A stretch of 64,000 nucleotides of DNA, from the NCBI GenBank assembly GCA_003315335.1, contig QNRL01000011.1, positions 91,128-155,127 on the forward strand, given 5' to 3'. This document shows, in pieces, positions 29,033 to 38,688 of the stretch. Within the stretch, counting starts at the first letter, position 1, and each line of letters opens with the position of its first letter. The position numbers and the translations under genes were made by a program. This stretch comes from Pseudocitrobacter faecalis (GTDB taxonomy: Bacteria; Pseudomonadota; Gammaproteobacteria; Enterobacterales; Enterobacteriaceae). Below the pieces are notes generated by a model. The model had not been told where the DNA came from, ran no database searches, and saw only the letters and a list, made by a program, of their open reading frames with translations.

Positions 29033-30535
29033 ATGCTTCGAAGGAAAAAAGTTAAGCCGATCACGCTACGTGATGTCACGATTATCGATGATGCCAAGCT
29101 CCGTAAAGCCATCACCGCGGCCTCGCTTGGTAATGCTATGGAATGGTTCGACTTTGGTGTGTATGGCTTTGTGGCCTACGCCTTAGGTAAAGTCTTCTTC
29201 CCGGGCGCCGACCCCAGCGTGCAGATGATTGCCGCGCTGGCGACGTTCTCCGTACCGTTTTTAATTCGCCCGCTGGGTGGATTGTTCTTCGGAATGCTCG
29301 GCGATAAATATGGACGTCAGAAAATTCTGGCGATCACCATCGTTATTATGTCGATCAGTACGTTCTGTATTGGATTGATACCCTCGTATGCCTCTATCGG
29401 TATTTGGGCTCCTATCCTGCTGTTACTGTGTAAAATGGCGCAGGGCTTCTCGGTGGGTGGCGAATATACCGGGGCATCCATCTTCGTTGCGGAGTATTCA
29501 CCTGACCGTAAACGCGGCTTTATGGGCAGTTGGCTAGATTTCGGTTCTATCGCAGGCTTCGTCCTGGGTGCGGGCGTGGTCGTGCTGATTTCCACCGTGG
29601 TGGGTGAGGAGAACTTCCTTGAATGGGGCTGGCGTATTCCGTTCTTTATCGCGCTGCCGTTAGGGATTATTGGCCTCTATCTGCGCCATGCGCTGGAAGA
29701 GACGCCAGCGTTCCAGCAGCACGTTGATAAACTTGAGCAGGGTGACCGTCAGGGTTTACAGGACGGGCCAAAAGTTTCCTTTAAAGAAATTGCCACGAAA
29801 CACTGGCGTAGCCTGCTGGCGTGTATTGGTTTGGTTATCGCAACCAACGTCACCTATTACATGCTGTTGACCTATATGCCGAGCTACCTGTCGCATAACC
29901 TGCACTATTCGGAAGATCATGGCGTGCTGATTATTATCGCCATCATGATTGGTATGCTGTTTGTGCAGCCGGTGATGGGCCTGTTGAGTGACCGTTTTGG
30001 TCGTCGTCCGTTCGTCATTATTGGTAGCGTGGCGCTGCTGGTGTTTGCGATACCGGCCTTTATTCTGATTAACAGCAACGTGATTGGCTTGATTTTCGCC
30101 GGCCTGCTGTTACTGGCGGTGATCCTGAACTGCTTTACCGGCGTGATGGCATCGACGCTGCCGGCGATGTTCCCAACGCATATTCGCTACAGTGCGCTGG
30201 CTGCGGCGTTTAACATCTCCGTACTGATTGCCGGTCTGACGCCGACGCTGGCGGCCTGGTTGGTGGAAACCTCGCAGAACCTGATGATGCCGGCTTACTA
30301 TCTGATGGTGATTGCGGTGATCGGCCTGATTACTGGCCTTACCATGAAAGAAACGGCCAACCGTCCGCTGAAAGGTGCGACGCCTGCCGCATCGGATATC
30401 GAAGAAGCGCGAGAAATTCTGCAGGAGCATCACGATAACATCGAGCATAAAATCGAAGATATCGATGCCGAAATCGCGACGCTTCAGGAGCAACGTACGC
30501 GGCTGGTGCAGCAGCATCCAAAAATTAACGAGTAA
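29033..30535 (+). CDS. proP: Osmosensing proline/glycine-betaine transporter ProP
   Basis: Major-facilitator proton symporter that imports proline, betaine and ectoine under osmotic stress. 500 residues from MLRRKKVKPITLRDVTIIDD, the E. coli length; an upstream in-frame GTG-type start is unlikely. Twelve membrane helices, MFS loop motif GDKYGRQK near residue 90, and a C-terminal tail with heptads (ILQEHHDNIEHKIEDIDAEI) forming the antiparallel coiled coil that tunes osmotic activation. crfC-yjcZ, which precede proP in E. coli, are absent. Confidence 0.98.
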   Translation: MLRRKKVKPITLRDVTIIDDAKLRKAITAASLGNAMEWFDFGVYGFVAYALGKVFFPGADPSVQMIAALATFSVPFLIRPLGGLFFGMLGDKYGRQKILAITIVIMSISTFCIGLIPSYASIGIWAPILLLLCKMAQGFSVGGEYTGASIFVAEYSPDRKRGFMGSWLDFGSIAGFVLGAGVVVLISTVVGEENFLEWGWRIPFFIALPLGIIGLYLRHALEETPAFQQHVDKLEQGDRQGLQDGPKVSFKEIATKHWRSLLACIGLVIATNVTYYMLLTYMPSYLSHNLHYSEDHGVLIIIAIMIGMLFVQPVMGLLSDRFGRRPFVIIGSVALLVFAIPAFILINSNVIGLIFAGLLLLAVILNCFTGVMASTLPAMFPTHIRYSALAAAFNISVLIAGLTPTLAAWLVETSQNLMMPAYYLMVIAVIGLITGLTMKETANRPLKGATPAASDIEEAREILQEHHDNIEHKIEDIDAEIATLQEQRTRLVQQHPKINE

Positions 30536-30554
30536 TCGTGAGTTGACAATCGAG

Positions 30555-30588
30555 CCGGGTAGACGCAAGTCTTACCCGGTTTTTTTTT
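30555..30588 (+). terminator. Rho-independent terminator of proP
   Basis: Stem CCGGGTA-AGAC type (CCGGGTAGAC / GTCTTACCCGG) with a short loop, followed directly by nine T residues. Confidence 0.93.
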
Positions 30589-30811
30589 GGAAACATTCAA
30601 CAATAATTGCTATTTGACCTTTTTCTGTTTCTTGCGAAATATTCATGTTTTAAATATATTTCGGATGATTTATTGGATGTGAAAATTATTTTAAGAGGAT
30701 AAGGTTATATTTATTGTTCAGGCAATAAAAAAATACAATTCACTTTGCCCGAATAGCTAAACTCCCCGATAATGCGCCGGTTCATTATTTTAATATGGCG
30801 CAATTATATAT

Positions 30812-32311
30812 ATGCTAAATTTATTTATGGGCTTGGATATATACACCGGGCTTTTATTATTGCTTGCTCTGGCATTCGTCCTGTTCTATGAAGCGATTAA
30901 TGGCTTCCACGATACGGCAAACGCGGTGGCGACGGTTATCTACACGCGCGCCATGAACCCACGGCTGGCGGTGGTTATGGCCGCAGCGTTCAACTTTTTT
31001 GGTGTACTGTTGGGCGGCCTTAGCGTGGCCTACGCCATTGTGCATATGCTACCGACGGATTTGCTGCTGAATATGGGGTCTTCGCATGGGCTGGCAATGG
31101 TCTTTTCGATGCTGCTGGCGGCAATTATCTGGAACCTGGGAACCTGGTTTTTCGGCTTGCCGGCGTCCAGCTCGCATACTTTGATTGGCGCGATTATCGG
31201 CATTGGACTTACCAACGCGATAATGAATGGCAACTCCGTGGTTGAAGCATTAAATCTGCGCGAAGTGACGAAAATCTTCACCTCCTTAATTGTGTCGCCG
31301 ATTGTGGGCCTGGTGCTGGCGGGCGGGCTGATTTTCTTACTGCGCCGTTTCTGGAGCGGCACCAAAAAACGCGCCCGCATTCACCGTTCGCCCGAAGAAC
31401 GTAAAAAGAAAGGTGGACTGAGAAAACCCCCGTTCTGGACGCGAACCTCCTTGATCGTTTCGGCGGCGGGCGTGGCGTTTTCCCACGGTGCGAACGATGG
31501 TCAAAAAGGAATTGGTCTGGTGATGCTGGTGCTCGTCGGGATCGCGCCTGCCGGTTTTGTGGTCAACATGAACGCATCAGGATACGAAATTGCCCGTACC
31601 CGCGATGCCATCAACAACTTTGAGGTGTTCCTTGAGCAACGTCCGGCGCTGTTGCAAGCCATCACCACAACGGAGCAACCGGTGGCGACTGCACAGACCG
31701 CTGATAGGCAATCTGGCGCGTTTCACTGCCATCCGGCGAATACGATGGAGACTTTCGATCGTGTGAAAACTTTGCTCGCAGGTAATATAACTCACTACAG
31801 TGCGTTAGATGCGAGTCAGCGTAGTCAGTTACGCCGCATTATGCTCTGCATCTCCGATACCGCAGAAAAAGCGGCGAAGTCAGAAGGTGTGAATCCTAAC
31901 GATCAGCAGATGTTGAAAAAACTGCGAAGCGACATTCTGAGCACGATTGAGTATGCGCCTGTCTGGATAATCATGGCCGTAGCGCTGGCGCTGGGTATCG
32001 GCACGATGATTGGTTGGCAACGTGTGGCGATGACAATTGGTGAGAAAATTGGCAAGAAAGGGATGACCTACGCCCAGGGGATGTCCGCCCAAATTACAGC
32101 GGCGATGTCTATCGGCCTGGCGAGCTACATCGGGATGCCCGTTTCCACCACCCATGTGCTCTCTTCCGCTGTCGCAGGCACCATGCTGGTGGATGGTGGC
32201 GGCTTACAGCGTAAAACAGTGACCAGTATTTTGATGGCGTGGATCTTCACGCTGCCAGCCGCCATCTTTTTATCCGGGGCGCTGTACTGGATTGCGCTGC
32301 AGCTTATCTGA
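30812..32311 (+). CDS. pitB: Low-affinity inorganic phosphate transporter PitB
   Basis: PiT-family transporter that carries metal-phosphate complexes with protons. 499 residues. Both family signature repeats are visible: [15 protein letters not shown] near residue 30 and [14 protein letters not shown] near 228. Details such as [23 protein letters not shown] and the C-terminus IALQLI match the PitB rather than PitA type. E. coli pitB is elsewhere (near the gsp/hyb region), so this is a relocated or independently acquired copy. It is preceded by about 220 bases of AT-rich sequence and is the last ordinary gene before the accessory island. Confidence 0.92.
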   Translation: MLNLFMGLDIYTGLLLLLALAFVLFYEAINGFHDTANAVATVIYTRAMNPRLAVVMAAAFNFFGVLLGGLSVAYAIVHMLPTDLLLNMGSSHGLAMVFSMLLAAIIWNLGTWFFGLPASSSHTLIGAIIGIGLTNAIMNGNSVVEALNLREVTKIFTSLIVSPIVGLVLAGGLIFLLRRFWSGTKKRARIHRSPEERKKKGGLRKPPFWTRTSLIVSAAGVAFSHGANDGQKGIGLVMLVLVGIAPAGFVVNMNASGYEIARTRDAINNFEVFLEQRPALLQAITTTEQPVATAQTADRQSGAFHCHPANTMETFDRVKTLLAGNITHYSALDASQRSQLRRIMLCISDTAEKAAKSEGVNPNDQQMLKKLRSDILSTIEYAPVWIIMAVALALGIGTMIGWQRVAMTIGEKIGKKGMTYAQGMSAQITAAMSIGLASYIGMPVSTTHVLSSAVAGTMLVDGGGLQRKTVTSILMAWIFTLPAAIFLSGALYWIALQLI

Positions 32312-32321
32312 GTGACCCCCC

Positions 32322-32348
32322 TTAAGCCCGGTGATATACCGGGCTTAA
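32322..32348. terminator. Bidirectional terminator between pitB and the island
   Basis: Perfect nine-base inverted repeat TTAAGCCCG / CGGGCTTAA with a GTGATATAC loop, between convergent genes. It marks the left edge of the accessory region. Confidence 0.8.
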
Positions 32349-32356
32349 CAGGGTAA

Positions 32357-33064
32357 TCAGCCCTGTGAAAACAGCGTATATCCCCGGCGCTCCATAAAGC
32401 GCATCACCGCGTTTTCCGCGTCGTTCAGCACCTCATCCAGCGGTTTATTCGCATCGATATCAACCCGTTCGGCGCCGTTAAATGTGAGCTGCGGGGTAAT
32501 CGCTATCTTCCGTGCCAGCGATTCTCGCTTATGATCGGGTTTCCGCGCACAGGCTACCTCAAGATCAACGTTCAGTTTAATGACTAAATCCGGTTTATGG
32601 CTAGCCATCCAGTGGAAGGCCTTGCGTTCACATTCAGCCAGCCATGAAACAAAACGGCTACCGGTCACATTGGGCGGAAAAACGGTACCGTCGTAAGCGC
32701 CGGGGATCTGCGCCTGAGGGTAGCGATCGGTTAACACGATTAATCCTTTTTTATGGCATGCCAGCATATGGCGAAAACGGAGCAGGCGGCGTACAACAAA
32801 AGCGGTAATTACCAGCGCGGGAAGCGGGCCGGGTAATTTTTTCGCCGTTTTCACCTGGTTGCGTTCTATGGTTTTATGCAGTGATTTACCCATTAAGGGG
32901 AGTTTGGTCACGGCACGACCAACGTTGCCAGCCTGTTTTCCCAGATGAACCTGTTCGGCAGGGCCATATTTTTTTAAGGTGGTAATAAGACGTTCACAGA
33001 CAGTGGATTTACCGGAGCCATCACTGCCAATAACGGCAATAACCGGCGGTGTTATTGACTGCAT
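32357..33064 (-). CDS. Thymidylate-kinase-like P-loop kinase (paralogue 1)
   Basis: A 235-residue nucleoside/lipid-kinase-like protein. Walker A is GSDGSGKST (residues 13-21), the catalytic region [12 protein letters not shown] near residue 125, and a lid-like arginine motif [10 protein letters not shown] near 190. The same three motifs occur in the two genes immediately to the right, so the three are paralogues. True thymidylate kinases are shorter and have a DR(Y/H) motif without the long central insert. It reads away from its paralogues, with a shared AT-rich region between. The substrate cannot be told from sequence. Given the ceramide-type genes nearby, phosphorylation of a lipid head group is a reasonable guess. 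Confidence 0.7.
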   Translation of the reverse strand: MQSITPPVIAVIGSDGSGKSTVCERLITTLKKYGPAEQVHLGKQAGNVGRAVTKLPLMGKSLHKTIERNQVKTAKKLPGPLPALVITAFVVRRLLRFRHMLACHKKGLIVLTDRYPQAQIPGAYDGTVFPPNVTGSRFVSWLAECERKAFHWMASHKPDLVIKLNVDLEVACARKPDHKRESLARKIAITPQLTFNGAERVDIDANKPLDEVLNDAENAVMRFMERRGYTLFSQG

Positions 33065-33237
33065 AAATAAATTCCTTATTTAATATATCCATATTAAATA
33101 TTGTTTTGATAAATGTATTTAAGCGTGACGATAGTTTATCGCATGCTGACATTTAATTATTGTCACGACAATGCCGAAAAGATATTCTGAGCACAATGCC
33201 AGTAATATACAATCATTTCTTTAATAATGGATTTTCC

Positions 33238-33951
33238 ATGAGCCAATATAATATTCAAAAGGTTAATCCGCCTTTTGTCAGAGTGATTGCCATTGTCGGT
33301 TGTGATGGTTCCGGTAAATCAACACTGGCTTCGGCGCTGGTTGAAAAGCTTGCCGTAAACCTGCCTACGCAATTACTTTATCTTGGGCAATCCTCCGGGC
33401 GTATTGGCGAATGGATTACGCAGCTGCCGATTATCGGTGCGCCGTTTGGCCGGTATTTACGTGCCAAAGCCGCCAGGGTTCATGACTATCCTTCATTACC
33501 GCCGGGCAACGTTAGCGCGCTGGTTATCTTTTTACTCTCCTGCTGGCGGGGCTGGAAGTTTCGCAAAATGCTGCGCAAAAGCCAGCAAGGTTATGTATTG
33601 ATAACCGACCGCTACCCGCAGGTGGAAGTGCCGGGTTTTCGTTTTGATGGCCCGCAACTGGCAAAGACGCAAGGCGGTAACGGCTGGGTGTGTCTGCTCA
33701 GAAAAAAAGAACTGAAATTATATCGCTGGATGGCTTCTTATATCCCTGTGTTATTGATTCGCCTCGCGATTGATGAGCAAACGGCCTTCAGCCGCAAGCC
33801 CGATCATTCACTGGCGGCGCTGCATGAGAAAACTACCGTGATCCCTACACTCAATTTTAACAATGCGCCCATTCTTGAGCTGGATGGACGCCAGCCCGCG
33901 GATGCCGTCCTCGCTGAATCATTACGTTCGATTCAATCCGCGCTTTCCTGA
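33238..33951 (+). CDS. Thymidylate-kinase-like P-loop kinase (paralogue 2)
   Basis: About 237 residues from MSQYNIQKVNPPFVRV, chosen because it aligns with paralogue 1 and has GGA seven bases upstream; in-frame starts at 33160 and 33196 would add an unmatched extension. Motifs are GCDGSGKST, ITDRYPQVEVPGFRFDGP and SRKPDHSLAALHEK. It is the first gene of a plus-strand block running to 39764. The central segment SALVIFLLSCWRGWKFRKM is hydrophobic and may touch the membrane. Substrate unknown. Confidence 0.7.
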   Translation: MSQYNIQKVNPPFVRVIAIVGCDGSGKSTLASALVEKLAVNLPTQLLYLGQSSGRIGEWITQLPIIGAPFGRYLRAKAARVHDYPSLPPGNVSALVIFLLSCWRGWKFRKMLRKSQQGYVLITDRYPQVEVPGFRFDGPQLAKTQGGNGWVCLLRKKELKLYRWMASYIPVLLIRLAIDEQTAFSRKPDHSLAALHEKTTVIPTLNFNNAPILELDGRQPADAVLAESLRSIQSALS

Positions 33952-33991
33952 TTGCCGCAATCTGATTGTGACGAATTCAAGAGTAAACACC

Positions 33992-34744
33992 ATGGAAACA
34001 ACCAACCTCACCCCGGCCACAGTGCCTCAGACCGAATCTATTTCTGGTCTGATTGCGGTGGTGGGCTGCGATGGCACCGGTAAATCAACCCTGACCACGG
34101 ATCTGGTGAAACAGCTACAAATGCAGTGGGTTACTGAGCGTCGGTATCTGGGGCTGCTTTCAGGAGAAGATGGCGACAAAATCAAAAAGTTACCGCTGAT
34201 TGGTGTTTGGCTTGAGCGGCGACTGGCCGCGAAGTCGTCGAAGACGCAGAGCATGAAAAACCGATCGCCAGCGCTTTGGGCCGCGTTGATTATGTTCGCC
34301 TTTTCGCTTCGTCGGCGAGTGAAGTTACGCAGGGTTCAGCAACTGACGCAACGTGGCGTGCTGGTGGTGAGCGACCGCTTCCCCCAGGCAGAAATCTCCG
34401 GCTTTTATTACGATGGGCCGGGTATCGGCATTGAGCGCGCGACGGGGAAAATAAAGCAGCGACTGGCAGCGCGCGAGACGTTGCTATATCAGAACATGGC
34501 GCGCTATCAACCAGATTTAATTATTCGACTGATGATTGATGTCGAGACAGCGTTTTCGCGAAAGCCCGATCATGATTATGAAGAGCTGCGGGATAAAATC
34601 GACGTGATGTCGAGAATTAACTACAACGGTTCACGCATTATAGAGCTGGATGCGCGCGCACCTTATGCCGAGGTGCTGAAAAAAGCATTGTCGGCAGCCT
34701 CTGAGGTGGCTGCGATTTCAAAACGCCAGCGTGTGGCGAATTAA
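33992..34744 (+). CDS. Thymidylate-kinase-like P-loop kinase (paralogue 3)
   Basis: About 250 residues from METTNLTPATVPQ at 33992, 40 bases after paralogue 2. Motifs are GCDGTGKST, VSDRFPQAEISGFYYDGP and SRKPDHDYEELRDK, matching the two neighbours. As in the others, a hydrophobic stretch followed by basic residues (ALIMFAFSLRRRVKLRRV) sits in the middle. Three diverged copies side by side suggest either different substrates or a hetero-oligomer. A 97-base AT-rich gap separates it from the flippase gene. Confidence 0.7.
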   Translation: METTNLTPATVPQTESISGLIAVVGCDGTGKSTLTTDLVKQLQMQWVTERRYLGLLSGEDGDKIKKLPLIGVWLERRLAAKSSKTQSMKNRSPALWAALIMFAFSLRRRVKLRRVQQLTQRGVLVVSDRFPQAEISGFYYDGPGIGIERATGKIKQRLAARETLLYQNMARYQPDLIIRLMIDVETAFSRKPDHDYEELRDKIDVMSRINYNGSRIIELDARAPYAEVLKKALSAASEVAAISKRQRVAN

Positions 34745-34841
34745 TATGAACGGCTGCTAATAAAGCATTTAATTAAATTATGAATGCAAGGTATTTAATT
34801 CTTTGTTGAATATTAGAGCCTGACGGACTGTTATTATTACA

Positions 34842-36179
34842 ATGAAAAATTGGTTTTCTGATGGTGCGTTCCGCACCATTATTCGCAATAGTGCGTATTT
34901 AGGCTCCAGTAATGTGGTGAGCGCTCTGCTGGGTTTGCTGGCACTCTCTTGTGCCAGTAAGGGCATGACGCCGGCGATGTTTGGCGTGCTGGTGGTTGTG
35001 CAGTCTTACGCCAAATCCATCAGCGATTTTATCAAGTTTCAGACCTGGCAATTGGTGGTTCAGTACGGCACGCCCGCGCTGGAAAATAATAACCCGCAGC
35101 AGTTTCGTGATGTGGTGTCGTTTTCCTTCGGTCTGGATATCGCCAGCGGGGCTGTTGCTATTGTCGGTGGCATGGCGCTGCTGCCATTTCTCTCTCATTC
35201 CATGGGGCTGGATGCGCAAAGCTTCTGGTTAGCCATGCTTTATTGCACGTTGATTCCCTCGATGGCGTCATCCACGCCGACCGGCATTTTGCGAGCGGTC
35301 AACCGATTTGATCTGATTGCTATTCAGCAGGCGACAAAGCCTTTTCTGCGCGCGTTGGGTAGCGTGATTGCGTATTACGGTGATTTTGGTTTCGCCGGAT
35401 TTGTGATCACCTGGTACGCCTCGAACCTGGTCGGCGGCACAATGTACTGGTGGTTTGCCGCCCGCGAACTGCGGCGCCGCCATATTCATGGTGCACTGCG
35501 TCCCCGGTTGTTTGAATCCGCGCGACGGATACCTGGCGCCTGGGGGTTCGTTTGGTCAACCAACATCGCGCACTCCATCTGGGCGGCGCGCAACTCATGC
35601 AGCACCGTGCTGGTAGGCGTAGTGCTGGGGCCAGCGGCGGCGGGGTTGTTTAAAATTGCCATGACTTTCTTTGATGCGGCGGGTACGCCTGCCAGCTTGC
35701 TGAGCAAAAGTTTTTACCCGGAAGTGATGCGCCTTGACCCACGCACAAAGCGTCCGTGGATGCTGGGCATTCGTTCTGCGCTGTTGGCCGGCGGGATTGG
35801 CATTCTGGTCGCGCTGCTGGTGATTGTGGTCGGCAAACCGCTTATCTCGCTGGTGTTCGGTGTGAAATACCTTGAAGCGTACGACTTAATTCAGGTCATG
35901 CTGGCGGCCATAGTGATTTCGATGGTGGGCTTCCCGCAGGAGTCGCTGCTGCTCATGGTGGGTAAACAGCGTGCTTTTCTCGTCGCCCAAACGTTCGCCT
36001 CTGCAGGTTACCTGATTTTGCTGATCGCCCTATCGCATTTTTTCGGCGTGATGGGCGCGGCGTTCGCTTATTTCTTTGGTCAATGTCTCGACGTCCTGTT
36101 TTCGCTGGCGCCGACGCTACAGGCCTATTTTCAGCGTCATTTACTGGTCATTAAAGGATCGACGGAGGGCGGAAAGTGA
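34842..36179 (+). CDS. Oligosaccharide/lipid flippase of the MATE-MVF type
   Basis: A 445-residue integral membrane protein with about twelve to fourteen hydrophobic segments, of the polysaccharide-flippase (Wzx/MurJ-like) superfamily. No glycosyltransferase or Wzy polymerase gene is nearby, so it is unlikely to serve an O-antigen. Its place between the kinases and the Lpt-like permeases suggests it flips a lipid made by this island, possibly a ceramide-type lipid, to the periplasmic face. That substrate is an inference. The stop overlaps the next start (TGATG). Confidence 0.75.
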   Translation: MKNWFSDGAFRTIIRNSAYLGSSNVVSALLGLLALSCASKGMTPAMFGVLVVVQSYAKSISDFIKFQTWQLVVQYGTPALENNNPQQFRDVVSFSFGLDIASGAVAIVGGMALLPFLSHSMGLDAQSFWLAMLYCTLIPSMASSTPTGILRAVNRFDLIAIQQATKPFLRALGSVIAYYGDFGFAGFVITWYASNLVGGTMYWWFAARELRRRHIHGALRPRLFESARRIPGAWGFVWSTNIAHSIWAARNSCSTVLVGVVLGPAAAGLFKIAMTFFDAAGTPASLLSKSFYPEVMRLDPRTKRPWMLGIRSALLAGGIGILVALLVIVVGKPLISLVFGVKYLEAYDLIQVMLAAIVISMVGFPQESLLLMVGKQRAFLVAQTFASAGYLILLIALSHFFGVMGAAFAYFFGQCLDVLFSLAPTLQAYFQRHLLVIKGSTEGGK

Positions 36180-37000
36180 TGGATAAACGTTTTGCACCTG
36201 AAGTGACCCGGCGCCTGTTTACGGCGGTAGAAGAGGACGATTACGTGGATGCGCAGGTCAGCCTGCCGCCGGTGATTGATTTACACTGCACGCCGGAAAT
36301 CATTCAGGACAACTATGCGTTGTGTCTGCAATTCTGGGAAGAGGGGGTAACGCGCCGGGATTTGCTCGATCTGACGTTGAAACAGGCAAGCGGTGTCGAG
36401 CTCTCTGCAGCAGAACGCCTGCAGTACAAATATATGCGTGCGCGCTATAAGCATCTGCGTTTCGCCCAAAGGCTGTATCTGCAAAAACACCAGGCCGGTT
36501 TCCTGTTTGGCAAAACGACGGTCTATCTCGGGCGCTTTCAGGATGGATTTCGTAATCATAAGAAGGATGTCATTGGCTTTTACGGCAGGCTGCTACGGGT
36601 GTATTTGAGCTCGCCGGTATGGGGGCTGGTGCGCTACCGCTTGCGGCATAGCACGCTGGCGAGCGTTGACAATTTTGTCGCCTGTCGCCGATCGCAAATG
36701 CAGACGCTAAAGACAATCATCGCTCGACCAAAGCTCACTGGGCGCGAATTCCATGACGTGCGAAAAATCATCAGCCAGCAGGTTTCGTTTTACGACACTC
36801 TGCGGTCGATTGACCCAGATAACCGCGAAGCATGTCAGGTTTCCCGCTTTCTGGCCGCCATCAACGGGCTGATGGGCGATAAACATGATGAGATGGTGGC
36901 CGACGACATGGAAAATCGTCTGGCCTATGAGACGCCCGTGGCGCTGGACGAGGACATCCGCCAGCGCTTAGAACAGCTTCTGGCGCGCTTTCCGCTGTAA
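36179..37000 (+). CDS. Hypothetical protein, CHAD-like helical
   Basis: A 273-residue soluble, mainly helical, basic protein with no signal peptide or membrane segment. I do not recognise a clear family. The C-terminal stretch with FHDVRKIISQQVSFYDTL and FLAAINGLMGDKHDEMV is reminiscent of the CHAD domain (histidine-containing helical, polyphosphate- or phosphate-associated), but this is only a resemblance by eye. It is coupled to the flippase gene by a one-base overlap and followed after 16 bases by the YtfJ-like gene, so it belongs to the same transcription unit. Confidence 0.6.
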   Translation: MDKRFAPEVTRRLFTAVEEDDYVDAQVSLPPVIDLHCTPEIIQDNYALCLQFWEEGVTRRDLLDLTLKQASGVELSAAERLQYKYMRARYKHLRFAQRLYLQKHQAGFLFGKTTVYLGRFQDGFRNHKKDVIGFYGRLLRVYLSSPVWGLVRYRLRHSTLASVDNFVACRRSQMQTLKTIIARPKLTGREFHDVRKIISQQVSFYDTLRSIDPDNREACQVSRFLAAINGLMGDKHDEMVADDMENRLAYETPVALDEDIRQRLEQLLARFPL

Positions 37001-37016
37001 AAGGACGCTCAATACG

Positions 37017-37631
37017 ATGACGGATAATCGATGGAGAGGCACATGCGCCATTATGCTGTTGATAACACTATTGAGTCTTCCCGACCTGGCGGCGGCGCAC
37101 AATTTTGTCGTCGGTAAGGCCGTTTCGCCAATCGCCATTAGCGACGGTGGCGAGCTGCAGCTAAATGATGACGATAGCATTGGTTATCACCCCTGGAATA
37201 GCGCGCAACTGGTGGGGAAAGTGCGCATAGTGCAGTACATCGCAGGGCGGAAATCGGCGAAAAGGAAGAATTCACTGCTGATTAAAGCAGTCGAGAAAGC
37301 GCACTTTCCTGGCGATGTGTTTCAGCCTACCACCATTGTGAATACCGATGATGTCATCTTCGGCACCGGCTATTTCGTGCGTGAGAAGATTGAGAAAAAT
37401 AAGCGCCGATATGCCTGGGCGCAGTTCGTCATCGACGGCGGTGGCGTGGGGCGCAATAGCTGGCAGCTTCCGCAAGAGAGTTCCACCATTTTTGTCCTCA
37501 ACCATCAGGGGCAAATCGTGTGGGCCAAAGACGGCGGCCTGACGGAAAAAGAGGTCAGCGAGGTGATTAAGCTGCTATGGGTGCTCATTTCTGAACAAGA
37601 AAGGTCTGCGGCTAAACATGAAACTGATTGA
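37017..37631 (+). CDS. YtfJ-family periplasmic protein
   Basis: A 204-residue paralogue of E. coli YtfJ (184 residues), a thioredoxin-fold protein lacking the CxxC active site. The signal peptide ends near LPDLAAA-HNF. Family hallmarks are YHPWNSAQLVGKVRIVQYIA, IVNTDDVIFGTGYFVR and QIVWAKDGGLTEKEV, each nearly superposable on YtfJ. The extra length is a longer N-terminus and C-terminus. It overlaps the LptF-like gene by 14 bases. Coupling to the Lpt-like permeases suggests a periplasmic helper in lipid export. Confidence 0.85.
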   Translation: MTDNRWRGTCAIMLLITLLSLPDLAAAHNFVVGKAVSPIAISDGGELQLNDDDSIGYHPWNSAQLVGKVRIVQYIAGRKSAKRKNSLLIKAVEKAHFPGDVFQPTTIVNTDDVIFGTGYFVREKIEKNKRRYAWAQFVIDGGGVGRNSWQLPQESSTIFVLNHQGQIVWAKDGGLTEKEVSEVIKLLWVLISEQERSAAKHETD

Positions 37632-38688
37632 GCGCTACATCATAAGGGGAACCTGTCGTCTGATGCTGATTATGGTCGGTTTTTTGATTTTCATTTTTAC
37701 CTGCTACTGCGCACAACGTTATCTCACCGAAGCCGCTAACGGCACGCTGGCGCTGGAAGTGGTATTGAGCGTGGTGTTCTATAAGGTGCTGATTGCACTT
37801 GAGATGCTGCTGCCCGTCGCGCTGTATGTGTCGGTGGGCGTGACGCTGGGTCAGTTGTATACCGATTCGGAAATCACCGCCATGTCTGCCGCTGGCGCCA
37901 GCCCACTGCGTCTGTATAAAGCGGTTGTGTTTTTGGCTATCCCGTTGAGTATTCTGGTGATGTTGCTCTCTGTGTACGGTAGACCGTGGGCGTATGCGCA
38001 AATCTATCTGTTAGAACAGGAATCGCAGTCGGAGCTGGACGTTCGCCATTTGCAGGCGAAAAAATTCAACGTCAATGATAACGGCCGGATGATCATGGCC
38101 GAGATGATTCATCCTAAGTCTAATCATTTGAATGAAGCGCTGATTTACACCTCGGCAGCCGGAAAAACCAGTCTGTTCCGCGCGCAATCTATTGATGTGA
38201 TCGACCCTTCCCCTCTGACGCCAACGGTGATGCTACACGCCGGAACGGCCTATACGCTCGACCAGGAGGGCAGCGACGATAACGAGCAAATTTACCGTAA
38301 TCTTGAATTGCACCTCAATCCGCTGACGCAGCGGGTGGAAATTAAACGTAAAGCCAAACCGGCTGAGACGCTGTCGGTTTCCAGCGATCCGGCTGACCAT
38401 GCGGAGCTACAGTGGCGAAAAAGCCGCGGCATCACCGCACTGTTGATGGCGCTGCTGGCTATTCCATTAAGCCGCGTAAAACCCCGGCAAGGGCGCTTTG
38501 CCACGTTAATCCCGCTGACACTGATGTTCGTCGCGATTTTTTACGGCGGCAATGTTTGCCGAACGCTGGTGGCGAACGGCGCGATACCCCTGACGCCCGG
38601 CGTTTGGCTGGTGCCGGTTCTTATGCTTTTCGGCATGCTAGTGCTGATGGCGCGCGACTTCTCCTGGCGACAGACATTTTTCCGATGA
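37618..38688 (+). CDS. LptF/LptG-family permease, first subunit (LptF-like)
   Basis: A 356-residue permease of the YjgP/YjgQ family: three N-terminal helices, a beta-jellyroll periplasmic domain (about residues 130-270) and three C-terminal helices. It begins MKLIERYIIRGTCRLM and shows GQLYTDSEITAMSAAGASPLRLY, the conserved coupling-helix region. The housekeeping lptFG pair is normally next to pepA, so this is a second, accessory set. No LptB ATPase or LptC gene is present nearby; it may borrow the housekeeping LptB. It overlaps the next gene by four bases. Confidence 0.85.
   Translation: MKLIERYIIRGTCRLMLIMVGFLIFIFTCYCAQRYLTEAANGTLALEVVLSVVFYKVLIALEMLLPVALYVSVGVTLGQLYTDSEITAMSAAGASPLRLYKAVVFLAIPLSILVMLLSVYGRPWAYAQIYLLEQESQSELDVRHLQAKKFNVNDNGRMIMAEMIHPKSNHLNEALIYTSAAGKTSLFRAQSIDVIDPSPLTPTVMLHAGTAYTLDQEGSDDNEQIYRNLELHLNPLTQRVEIKRKAKPAETLSVSSDPADHAELQWRKSRGITALLMALLAIPLSRVKPRQGRFATLIPLTLMFVAIFYGGNVCRTLVANGAIPLTPGVWLVPVLMLFGMLVLMARDFSWRQTFFR

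Noticed and set aside
32357..34744. Thymidylate kinase tmk
   Set aside because: There are three copies with a long non-Tmk insert and hydrophobic/basic middle segments; the housekeeping tmk is normally in the pabC-holB region.
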